Assembly: GCF_000685015.1 (NCBI RefSeq)
Contig: NZ_BAYA01000015.1
Coordinates: 124,001-188,000, forward strand
Origin: Paraburkholderia bannensis NBRC 103871
Lineage (GTDB): Bacteria; Pseudomonadota; Gammaproteobacteria; Burkholderiales; Burkholderiaceae
Length of the DNA: 64,000 nucleotides
Reading direction: 5' to 3'
Shown piece after piece: positions 1 to 7,513 of the stretch. Below the pieces are notes generated by a model, which saw only the letters and a program-made list of their open reading frames with translations, made no database searches and was not told where the DNA came from. Both the position numbers and the translations under genes were made by a program. Numbering within the stretch: the stretch's first letter is position 1; the number at the start of each line of letters is the position of its first letter.

Positions 1-266
1 AAAGAAGTTCTTGCGGCTCGAACGGGCACGGCTGAACAACTCGTAGCCGTCACGCTGCGAACCGAACGCGCCGGGTCGGCTGCCGATCACGATTTCTGCA
101 GCGGTTGCGTCAGCAGATGTTCGGCCAGATGGAAGGCGTCGATGCCCATCGCGGCCTGTAGGCCCGAGAAACGCAGCCTGTTCGGCGAACCGGATTGCTG
201 TCCACGCGACGTGGTGTAGTACTCGACGGCCTCGACGATGTCGATATCCGTGAGGGGAAAACTGGT
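1..266 (-). pseudogene. Alpha/beta-hydrolase, C-terminal fragment (frameshifted)
   Basis: Read on the minus strand from about 266 downwards, the translation PLTDIDIVEAVEYYTTSRGQ, then SPNRLRF and DAFHLAEHLLTQPLQ, continues after a frame change near 90-100 as IVIGSRPGAFGSQRDGYELF to the window edge. This order of motifs matches the C-terminal half of dienelactone-hydrolase/YcjY-like alpha/beta hydrolases, where the IVG..PGAF strand precedes the catalytic Asp/His region. The reading frame is broken near 92-100, and the N-terminal half is missing because the sequence switches to a LysR fragment on the other strand at about 256-266. It is called a pseudogene from the sequence; the family is recalled from motif similarity and was not searched. 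Confidence 0.6.
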
Positions 267-741
267 GGCAAAGGACATGATCGCGATGAGAATCGGCCCC
301 GATATTCCGATGGCCGTGGTAGGCGCACCGCACTGTTTCCACGAGCATACCGCGCCGAAGCGCCCTCCCGATCTGATCGCGCACCAGTGCCTCAACTTGC
401 GCCTGCCACCCCATGGGGAGTTTCTCCCGTGGCAATTCACGAAGGCTGGCAAGGAACACCGCGTCAAGGTGGACGGTCCGCTCGTCTTGAGCAGCATCAC
501 GCCGATCCGCGACGCAGCACTGGCAGGCGCGGGCCTGGCCTATTTGCCTGAGGTCTATGTTCACGACTATCTGGCTGCGGGACATCTCGTCGAGGTACTG
601 GCGGACTGGCGCAAAACCTTCGAGGGCTACCGCCTTTACTATGTCAATCGGCGAGAGGGTTCGCTGGCGTTTTCGTTGCTTGTCGAGTCACTGCGTTATC
701 GCAAAACGCCTCGCCAGGATCCGGCCTCCCTTTCGTCGTAG
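256..741 (+). pseudogene. LysR-family regulator, C-terminal effector-domain fragment
   Basis: The frame reads GKLVAKDMIAMRIGPD, then MAVVGAP, INLRLP-like (CLNLRLPPHGEFLPW), VDGPLVLSS and DAALAGAGLAYLPE. This is the characteristic central-to-C-terminal run of the LysR substrate-binding domain (AaeR/DhcR-like group). The HTH half and first third of the effector domain are absent: similarity starts at about residue GKLVAKD, exactly where the antisense hydrolase fragment begins. No ribosome-binding site or credible start precedes it, so it is a truncated remnant. The stop is at 739-741. Confidence 0.7.
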
Positions 742-1501
742 ATCTCCCGGTGTACTTTGCAGGCGAGCGCACAACGCGGTTTGCGGAGGCCCCGCGGAGC
801 GACATTCAACTTTTGTTGGAGCTCCGACCCAGGTCAAACACGAACGACTTCATTGATGTCGAAGCCATCTAAAAAACCGCAGCGCGTCCCGCAATGCGGT
901 TTGTAACGCCGGAGACTGAGTCACAGCAGACGCGCTCCGTGCTGCACCGCGTTTCAGCGCTTTGGGGTTCTGATGTCGCTGATACCAGAGGCTGCCTGGA
1001 CGCAGATCAGAAAGCCAGCGGACGCGGCGTAACCGCGAGTTACTCGAAGAAATGGCTTGGGTGGTTGCTTTTCAGAAAGAAGGATGACCGCTTTCGATCT
1101 AAGCAACCACCGGGCGAGTTCCGCCGCAGATGACCGGAGAGGGTCAATATGCGTCTCTCGCCCCCTCAACTACGGCTCAGCAAACGAGTCCTGGGCCGCC
1201 GCCATGCGCGGCTGGCCTGTGGCACGCGACGCCCATCGCAGTAGTAACTGAAACTATCGAGGCTTCCGAATCTCTAGTCGCGCCGGAACGGGCTTATGGG
1301 CTCAGAGGCATGCGTAATCCCTGACGGTACCGCTTGCGCCTCCAGACGGCCCTCGCATTGCGCCGTGCTCCGCTACGCCAGAGGTATTTCTTTTCAGCCT
1401 AGACCTCTTCGAAATTCAGCGAGGTCACCCGATGAACGAAAACGTCATTTGCGATAAATCCGCCTATCGCAAATGCGCCCTACGTGACCTAAACTGGATG
1501 C
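742..1501. other. Intergenic stretch without recognisable gene
   Basis: About 760 bases between pseudogene fragments. Short open frames exist on both strands but none has a good ribosome-binding site, recognisable domain or sensible composition. I see no RNA gene, insertion-sequence end or repeat here. It is most likely decayed DNA at the edge of the island. Confidence 0.5.
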
Positions 1502-1762
1502 ATGAAAACCGCCCCGGCGCCGGCCCAGCCGGGCACCGGATCCGGAAACGGACCGCCCGCTGCCCCGGACACCCCGCTGCCCGCCGCACTGCCTGACCTC
1601 GCCTCGCTCGCCGCGCTGCGTGCCTGGCGTGAGGATCTCACCGCACGCGCTGTCACGCACTACCTCGACCACGTGCGCGGCGACAACCAGTCTTCGCGCG
1701 GCATCCTCGCCCGCCTGTGCCGGCAGCTCACCGCTTGCGCTCGGGTACGTCCGAAACCGTGA
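1502..1762 (+). pseudogene. Possible integrase N-terminal fragment
   Basis: An 86-codon frame with a low-complexity Ala/Pro leader followed by LASLAALRAWREDLTARA, YLDHVRGDNQSSRGILARL and CRQLTACAR. The segment RAW.EGL..R.AV.RYL.HVR....S.RGIL.RIRRQL is what I recall from the N-terminal SAM-like region of a Burkholderia site-specific integrase family, but the catalytic domain (R..HxxR..Y) is missing and the frame stops after about 86 residues. It is therefore at most a 5' remnant. It could instead be a short hypothetical protein. Confidence 0.35.
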
Positions 1763-1842
1763 ACCGATAGATAGATCGCGACGTAGCCGCCCAAGATCTT
1801 TTTCTCGGTTCATTCAAGACGCATCAGTCTGTAGTCGGCCCG

Positions 1843-2096
1843 GCCTTCGAACGTCGTGCCGGTCGTGTGCTTGTGAACGGCACCGGCACCGGCGTAGAGG
1901 TCGAGCATGCGATGGTGCACGGAGGGCTGTTCCCGGCGACCTCTGATGGCCGGCCGACCTCCGTCGGCAGCCTCGCGATCACGCGCTTCCTGCGCCCAGT
2001 GAGCTATCAGGACATGCCTGACGTGCTGTTGCCCGATGCGCTGCGGACAACAATCTGCTGGCCTTGCGTCGCAGCGTGACCGGCGCACCAAGCTGA
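1843..2096 (+). pseudogene. Alpha-ketoglutarate semialdehyde dehydrogenase-like, C-terminal fragment
   Basis: From about 1843 the frame reads AFERRAGRVLVNG, TGVEVEHAMVHGG, FPATSDGRPTSVGSLAI and RFLRPVSYQDMPDVLLPDAL. This is the distinctive C-terminus of NADP-dependent 2,5-dioxovalerate (alpha-ketoglutarate semialdehyde) dehydrogenases. After PDAL the frame slips near 2042: the neighbouring frame continues ADNNLLALRRSV and ends at TGA 2094-2096, the natural-looking end of that family. The catalytic Cys and Glu and the whole N-terminal part are absent, so this is a truncated and frameshifted relic. Confidence 0.65.
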
Positions 2097-2445
2097 AAAC
2101 CTCGAGGCGTCTACAGCGCAAACTCAAAGCGCGAGCATAATCAAAGTTCGGGACGCGTCCAAGCTTACCCCTCCTTTTCCCCGCCTTTATTTTCTTTTAA
2201 CCACTGAAAATTCCCGACCACATCGCCACCACTGTATCGGTCGGAGCACGCGAACTTCACCCAGAGAATCTTGTTCAATTGTCCTTCTCCGACTTGTATA
2301 GAGGTGTCGTAAAGTCCGCGTTGCAACTTCTCGATTATCCGTTCGTGCTTCTCAGAACTTCTGGCATTTTGATTCAGCCGCTTGATCTGAAATCGCGAAG
2401 CGCCATATTAGGCGAAAACTTGAACATGTGTCAGATATCGGCTAC
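2097..2445. other. AT-richer intergenic boundary region
   Basis: About 350 bases between the relic dehydrogenase end and the stop of the SMC-like ATPase gene. GC drops noticeably, with a pyrimidine-rich stretch around 2168-2200. I see no gene. It is a plausible place for the left end of the defence cassette, but no direct or inverted repeat marks it clearly. Confidence 0.4.
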
Positions 2446-4200
2446 TCATTCGTCACCCGCTGCCAAATTGTTGATGGCTTCATCCTCGCCGCCATCTCCA
2501 CTCATCTGGATCACGAATGCACGCGCACGCTCAACATAGCTGAACAACTCGGGAGAAATATCCTCGAAATCTTGCGAATTGAGCACACGGGTCTCTCGAG
2601 ATAACTCGACTATCTTATCTGCGTCGAAAACGCCAGGATTTTCCTCGTGAGCAAGGATGACCTGAGCGTTCTTTGGTGCTGTAGCCGCAATCGTCGCAAG
2701 AAGCGAAAGCAAATGCTCTTTGTCTTGTGCGCCTTGATTTGGCGAGTCAATCACAATGGGCGCAGGTAAATCGCCTTTCTCAGCGATAGTTCTCCAGAGC
2801 GCCGAATAGTAAGCGATGATCGACCGTGCATACCGGCTTCCAGAGCTATACGGTCTCTTTGCTAGGCGCCATTTATCCACGCCATCCAACTGCTCGACGT
2901 CCAGCTCTACAATAGATTGTCGAAAATTGTCACGAAAGCTATCGACCGGCCCCTTTGAATCGTGAGTCGACTCCACAACTTTTAGGTCGGCTTTGATTTG
3001 CAAGATGCGCGCCGAAATCTCTTCAAGTTCACGTATTAGGCTATTTTCTTCGGTCGCCAGTTGGGAGTCGGCAACGTCCGAGCTATAACTTTTAATGAAA
3101 TCTTCAAATGTAAATTTACCGCGCTTAACACCTAGCAAATCTTGAACTGCACGATATTTGTCTCGTAGTTCAGCAGCTTTCTTTCTGTTCCGTCCCAGAC
3201 GAGATTGAACAACGTCCAACCGCTTCTCAAGAAATATCTTCAGAGTGGACAGTTCGCGGGCATCCTCAGCCAGGCCGAGAAATGTGTGAAACGAATCATC
3301 ATGTTCTGCGTTGCACGTCGGACAAACGAACTTCCGGTCTGACGCGGAGGTCTCTGCTGCGAACCTGAAGTCAGCCGCGTGCTCTCTCAACGCCGCATTG
3401 GACAGCCTGACCTGAGTTGACAGTGAGTCTGTCAGCTCGTGATCTTCGACAATGCTTTTTCTGAGCTTTTCCTGCTTTTCAGCTAACTCAACAGCCCGAG
3501 CCGTCAACTCCCGTACTTCCGAGTGAAACTCCCTCGCGCTAAGCTTCACCGGGGAGACTCGAGTATTACGCCGTAGACGCGCCCGCGCCCTTTGTAGGGT
3601 TCCTATTTCAATCTTCGCCTCTGCTGATCTGTTCTTTTCGAGTTGCTCCTCGGCTCGCAATTCAAAATAACGAACAGGTCGAACGCCAGCGAAAAACTCG
3701 AGCGTGTGCTCCGCTGAACTCTGAAATTGCTTTATGCTGTCAAACGTATCCCAGCCTGCCCCAAATGAGCCGTCTTGATTGATGAAGAACGGCAAGAAGA
3801 AATTACTCGGGGCGGCGTGACGGTACTTACCCGCGCGGTCAAGTAGCTTTAACTCGAAACCTACAGCGGTCGAGAATATTTCGTTCCATTGCAAGCTGCT
3901 CGTTGCGACACCAAGAAGTCGATCGTCTTCGTATAGAGCTCGAAGGTCGCCCTTCCGGACCGTCGTCAAATCGCGGTCACCAACGGAAAAATCTACCGCA
4001 ACAATCGCATTGTAGTCCCAGCTAGGAAGCTCACCGTGCGGCTCTGCGTCGAATGCCCGGAATGTCGATTTAAGGATTGCGGACTTTCCGGCTCCGTTGC
4101 CTCCCCACAAAAGCGTCTTCCTCGAGTGAAACTCGAGTGACATCCCCTTCTGCTCCAACTCTGAGCAAATTCTTATTCTCTTGAATCGCAAGTTCGACAT
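2446..4200 (-). CDS. Rad50/SMC-like ATPase with zinc hook (LmuB-like)
   Basis: A 584-residue protein. Walker A GGNGAGKS is at residues 33-40. Coiled-coil-forming helices run about 180-280 and 310-415, flanking a zinc-hook motif FVCPTCNAEH at 291-300. An ABC-signature-like segment SSGSRYARSI lies near 452-461 and a Walker B-like strand PIVIDSPNQ at 481-489, followed by an H-loop region (VILAHEE, 514-520). This layout is that of short SMC/Rad50-type ATPases used as sensors in bacterial defence. It lies 27 nt downstream of a DUF4297/Cap4-type nuclease gene on the same strand, which matches the LmuA-LmuB organisation of Lamassu systems. Oddity: the usual Walker B glutamate is Ser (DSP instead of DE). 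Assignment to Lamassu is inference; the ATPase fold is directly visible. Confidence 0.75.
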   Translation of the reverse strand: MSNLRFKRIRICSELEQKGMSLEFHSRKTLLWGGNGAGKSAILKSTFRAFDAEPHGELPSWDYNAIVAVDFSVGDRDLTTVRKGDLRALYEDDRLLGVATSSLQWNEIFSTAVGFELKLLDRAGKYRHAAPSNFFLPFFINQDGSFGAGWDTFDSIKQFQSSAEHTLEFFAGVRPVRYFELRAEEQLEKNRSAEAKIEIGTLQRARARLRRNTRVSPVKLSAREFHSEVRELTARAVELAEKQEKLRKSIVEDHELTDSLSTQVRLSNAALREHAADFRFAAETSASDRKFVCPTCNAEHDDSFHTFLGLAEDARELSTLKIFLEKRLDVVQSRLGRNRKKAAELRDKYRAVQDLLGVKRGKFTFEDFIKSYSSDVADSQLATEENSLIRELEEISARILQIKADLKVVESTHDSKGPVDSFRDNFRQSIVELDVEQLDGVDKWRLAKRPYSSGSRYARSIIAYYSALWRTIAEKGDLPAPIVIDSPNQGAQDKEHLLSLLATIAATAPKNAQVILAHEENPGVFDADKIVELSRETRVLNSQDFEDISPELFSYVERARAFVIQMSGDGGEDEAINNLAAGDE

Positions 4201-4227
4201 TTTTTTGTTTACGCATTGCCCGCAAAA

Positions 4228-5361
4228 CTAGGCGAGGATTTGGCTTACGCTCCATTCGCTGATCTCATAAATTGCAAGCGCACTTATTTCATCAAGTGAC
4301 AGCTCTGGGAGTTGCTCAATAAGCTGTTGCTCCACCACTGCAAAGAGATCCTCATCACCTTTTCCCTTCGCGTCCGCATACTCACAAGCTGCCCGGACCA
4401 CTTCGCGATCGATTGACCAACGATTACCCGTGCCGACAAGAATTTTTTCTCGCGCACATCTCGTGAGAGCAGCAGCGACCCTGTCGGTACGTCGAGAATT
4501 CCATCCTTGCGCAAGCCTCTCGAACAATCGACGCCGTGACCCAGCCGCGTCCGGTGTTGCGGCCAGGCTCTCCACCGCCATCTTGAAGGCTAGCTTTCCA
4601 AATCCGCGACGCTGAACCAGATCGGCCCAGGTCTTTGACTTATCAGTTCGACGACTGGCGGCCTTGATTCGCACGTAAAGCGTGTCAACGAGGGACGTTG
4701 CTTGACTGACGTGCTCCGGTGCGACACCAGTTAGGAAGTCCGCCATAATCCCTGTGGTGTGTCGCTGCAGGTCATCCACGTGCAGCAACACGCGCTTTAG
4801 CTCCAGCAGGCTTAAGTCGACATCAGTCTCAGGAATGCCTGCAATTTGGCCAAAGCCCTTTCTTAAGGGAAGGCTGTGGTCATCAGCCAAGTCTGACAAC
4901 GAGATAACTTCACTGTTGACTGAACTCTCGTCGCTAGATAGCTCTATCTCGAATTTGGCATTTGAGACGAAAGCCCCGCGCGCCTGCACGCTCTTGAACG
5001 CCTGAACGCTCTTATATAGCTTCGACACAGGCTTCTGCGGCTTTGGAGTCTTGTCCTTGTCTGTCTGCCCAGTCAGGTCTGAGGTTTTCCAGTAGCCATT
5101 TTCCTTCTTTTTGAGCTGATAGAGCGTCACTTTGGCGGGAATAGTACTCGAATCGAACTCCGCAATATCTTGCATGAATTCGCAGACAAACATGTAGTCT
5201 ATCTCGCCATTTTTTTCCACCTCCAACAGTCGAACGATCAGCCAAAAGTGAGCAAAGTCATGGCCTTTATTACCATGAGAGCCGCCGAAGTCATGATGAT
5301 CGTCGTCATCCTCGAGGTCTTCAATCTCTTGTCGATGGATTGATGGGTCGAACGCTTTCAT
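4228..5361 (-). CDS. DUF4297/Cap4-type nuclease effector (LmuA-like)
   Basis: A 377-residue protein starting with an acidic His/Asp-rich leader. Residues about 26-100 fit the DUF4297 (Cap4-type) PD-(D/E)xK nuclease: a helix HDFAHFWLIVRLLE, then E61 and D65 in CEFMQDIAEFD, then the strand LYQLKKKE (Q82, K84) and WKTSDLT, comparable to the family pattern E..eDi...YQ(I/V)K.k..W.l.dL. The remaining 270 residues are mixed helical, with a probable winged-helix-like tail around 270-330. In Lamassu-Cap4 such a protein is the DNA-cleaving effector kept in check by the SMC partner encoded next. The start codon at 5361 follows a short promoter-like AT-rich region. It could also belong to another nuclease-plus-ATPase defence family. 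Confidence 0.7.
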   Translation of the reverse strand: MKAFDPSIHRQEIEDLEDDDDHHDFGGSHGNKGHDFAHFWLIVRLLEVEKNGEIDYMFVCEFMQDIAEFDSSTIPAKVTLYQLKKKENGYWKTSDLTGQTDKDKTPKPQKPVSKLYKSVQAFKSVQARGAFVSNAKFEIELSSDESSVNSEVISLSDLADDHSLPLRKGFGQIAGIPETDVDLSLLELKRVLLHVDDLQRHTTGIMADFLTGVAPEHVSQATSLVDTLYVRIKAASRRTDKSKTWADLVQRRGFGKLAFKMAVESLAATPDAAGSRRRLFERLAQGWNSRRTDRVAAALTRCAREKILVGTGNRWSIDREVVRAACEYADAKGKGDEDLFAVVEQQLIEQLPELSLDEISALAIYEISEWSVSQILA

Positions 5362-5689
5362 TCCTGGAATGATTATAGTTTGCGGACAAATCTATCGAAT
5401 TAGGCTCTGCGGTATACCTGTTCTGGGCACCAGTGCCCCCTTCCCCGAGGCGCGTAGGTCATCCGAATTCTACTATGCTTTCAACTCCCGTAACCCCAAC
5501 TTCTGCCAAGGTGGTGATGCGCTCCGATACGTAGCGAAACTCTACGCGGTGTATCGCTTCTGGGAAGATAGTCGATACCAGAAGCAAGGCACAATGCGAT
5601 TGGCATATATTTCGTATAAGCCCGGCTTCCGCAAACGTTTGGCAACCAACGAAATTGACCGCCCCATATAACTGCGCTCATATCGCTAG
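5362..5689. other. Upstream region of the nuclease gene; no clear gene
   Basis: About 330 bases. It must contain the promoter for the nuclease/ATPase pair (reading leftwards). Open frames of up to 100 codons exist on both strands but show no recognisable domain or ribosome-binding site. I see no inverted repeat strong enough to call an operator. Confidence 0.35.
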
Positions 5690-5950
5690 TTCGCTTTTGA
5701 TGGCAATCACGAATTTTGTGCACGAGAGTGGGACGAGCAGGCTGGGACTATGAGGAATTCCCGCTTAAGCGCCTGTGGTTTACTACGCAACAAATGTCGA
5801 GACGTCGAGGTTCGGATTGGATTCTTTATTGTCCAACCAGCCATCTCGGAAGCTCGCATTACCGATGAGATGCTAACAGTGCTCGGAGCGAGCTACATCT
5901 ATCTGAAGAACATCTCAGGCACAGAGCTAAAGGTCATCACCAGCAAATAG
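5690..5950 (+). pseudogene. C-terminal fragment of an unidentified protein
   Basis: An open frame without its own start signal. It ends with VRIGFFIVQPAISEA, RITDEMLTVLGASYIYL and ELKVITSK before TAG. The run (I/V)QP.(I/L)S...(I/V)..E.L..LG....YL.......LKVI resembles the extreme C-terminus of large ATPase or helicase proteins seen in defence islands, but I cannot name the family with certainty. The upstream part is interrupted by a stop at 5687-5689, so only the tail of the ancestral gene is left. It reads toward the recombinase operon, opposite to the nuclease/ATPase pair. Confidence 0.35.
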
Positions 5951-6829
5951 CCTCCAATCGACCATTGAAATTCACAAGTATGAGCGAGCGGGTGAAACCT
6001 AGCCGAAGCTGAACTTGCATCGCGAGCGGCTGCCGCTCGCCGATGCCAGCGCTACATATTCGCGCGGTTGGCCAGGAAACCGGAGAGATATCCGTTGAAC
6101 CGTCCGCTCCTCCGATTAGCTGCGCTACCAGTTTGAACAGGCCACTGTGCACGCGATTGACCGCATCGAGAAATTCATCCCATGGATCTTTACCGCTCAG
6201 CTTTGCACCGCCGTCTGCAGCCACGCTTGGACGCCGTCGCAGCAGGCGCATCGTAAGTGGAACAACAAGCACCAACATGGCCGAAATGCTGCCTCACGCC
6301 TGATCGCTCGCCCCCCCCAAACAAGGCCAAAATGCTATATCCGCCCCCCCCAATCATCTTAGTGTGTCAGATATGGCGCAAATCAGCGCGGGAACCTTAC
6401 AGCGACCGTTCTGTCGACAAGCCCTTATTTTCGAAGAGCCTTGCGAAGTGGGAAGCTTCACCAGAAGGATTGGCGCCCCGATGCAGACGCCGCGGATACG
6501 ATGCAAACGGCCTCAAAAAAGCATCACGTCGCATCTGGACAGACGCGTCGCCGGCCGCCGCGGAAGGTGGACTTCTCTTGTCACACAAATCTAGCCGTCG
6601 CTCTGGCACCTGGGGTCCGCCACTACTCGCAGGTTTATATCGTATTCGTTCTATACTGCGTCAGGCGGCAGAGCCTGTGAAAGCGCGTGCATCATCGCCC
6701 GATGGTGATGCTTAATCGAGCGGCGAGTAGCGCCCGAGCACCATCGAAACACACTTCAATACCTATCGCCTCTGAGCGTTGCTTCATAGCGGATTCTCCA
6801 CGCGATAGATCCTAAGCTTTGTCAATCTC
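5951..6829. other. Degenerate non-coding stretch with duplicated C8 tracts
   Basis: About 880 bases with only patchy short frames and GC that fluctuates strongly. Two copies of CGCCCCCCCCAA occur at 6309-6320 and 6342-6353. A minus-strand frame at 5937-6278 (start LVVPLTMRLLRRRPSV) and a plus-strand frame at 6257-6715 show no domain that I recognise and have no ribosome-binding sites. It probably consists of decayed mobile DNA. Confidence 0.4.
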
Positions 6830-7084
6830 CTATTTGGGCTTATTGAGAAAGGCCTTTAAGTCGGCGAGTTGCTTTCGGGCATCATCTCGCGGCGTGATAA
6901 CGACTGCGTCTGGGATTGTTACGCCCAGTGCTTTCGCTATGTTTGAAACGTACGTCTTGCGTCGACCCACGAGGCTCTCACACGCCCGCTCCACTGCCTC
7001 GCTACCGCACTTTACGAGAAGATACTCCAGCGCGCGCCTGTCCCGTGCTGAGTTAACGATAACGCCATCGATATACTCGTCCAT
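6830..7084 (-). CDS. Small hypothetical protein in the recombinase operon
   Basis: An 84-residue protein; the start at 7084 (MDEYIDGVIVNSARD) is chosen because GGGAGG lies 7 nt upstream, whereas the in-frame ATG at 7099 has no such site. It is basic, mostly helical (RDRRALEYLLVKCGSEAVERAC, RKTYVSNIAKALG) and ends DDARKQLADLKAFLNKPK. The middle could be a small HTH, but no family is recognised. It is separated by 53 nt from the TnpC-like gene on the same strand, so it is likely the last gene of the recombinase operon, perhaps an accessory or regulatory factor. Confidence 0.55.
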   Translation of the reverse strand: MDEYIDGVIVNSARDRRALEYLLVKCGSEAVERACESLVGRRKTYVSNIAKALGVTIPDAVVITPRDDARKQLADLKAFLNKPK

Positions 7085-7137
7085 ATAGACACCTCCCATT
7101 AGCGGACAATAGTCACTCGCGGCGAAAAAACTTTGCC

Positions 7138-7512
7138 CTACTTTTGCGAGACAATCGACAGCCCCCGTGCTTTGAGTTGCGCCCGAAGGTCGTAGATTTG
7201 CACTAGCAACTCGCCGTTCTGCTGCACCGCACCCTTGAGCTTCTTCTCGGCATCATTTTTTTCCTCAAGTAATACCTTAATTCGTTCGGCAAGCATTACA
7301 TCACTTGATTTACGCTCTCTTGATCTAGACAAATATACAAGTACAGAAACTACGTCCTCGTGGCTTTTGTAAAGTGCCTGACGCGAAAGTCCCGCAGCCC
7401 GAGCAAACTCCGTGCGATTCAAAACTCGGGCGTCCAATTTTCCCATCGCCACATCGAATATCAACTGGAACAAAAGGGTTTCAATTTCAGTACGGGACCG
7501 ATCTCGTCTCAT
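7138..7512 (-). CDS. TnpC-like HTH/coiled-coil accessory protein of transposition
   Basis: With a start at 7512 (MRRDRSRTEIETL), directly after the TGA of the preceding recombinase, the protein has 124 residues. This is almost the size of Tn554 TnpC (125). An N-terminal HTH-like segment (VLNRTEFARAAGLSRQALYK) is followed by a coiled coil (about residues 65-115: AERIKVLLEEKNDAEKKLKG, then QNGELLVQIYDLRAQLKARG). Tn554 TnpC and DUF6262 proteins have the same plan and sit after two tyrosine recombinases, where TnpC influences transposition orientation and efficiency. A longer start at 7551 is possible but lacks a better ribosome-binding site. The fourth gene of the operon; similarity is architectural. 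Confidence 0.6.
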   Translation of the reverse strand: MRRDRSRTEIETLLFQLIFDVAMGKLDARVLNRTEFARAAGLSRQALYKSHEDVVSVLVYLSRSRERKSSDVMLAERIKVLLEEKNDAEKKLKGAVQQNGELLVQIYDLRAQLKARGLSIVSQK

Positions 7513-7513
7513 C

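Noticed and set aside
5937..6278. 113-codon minus-strand frame starting LVVPLTMRLLRRRPSV
   Set aside because: No ribosome-binding site, no recognisable domain, and it lies in a region with several decayed features. Kept only as part of the degenerate stretch.
2428..6373. Shared 11-mer GTGTCAGATAT near 2428 and 6363, considered as element ends
   Set aside because: Only 11 bases match, flanks differ and there is no accompanying inverted repeat; chance cannot be excluded.
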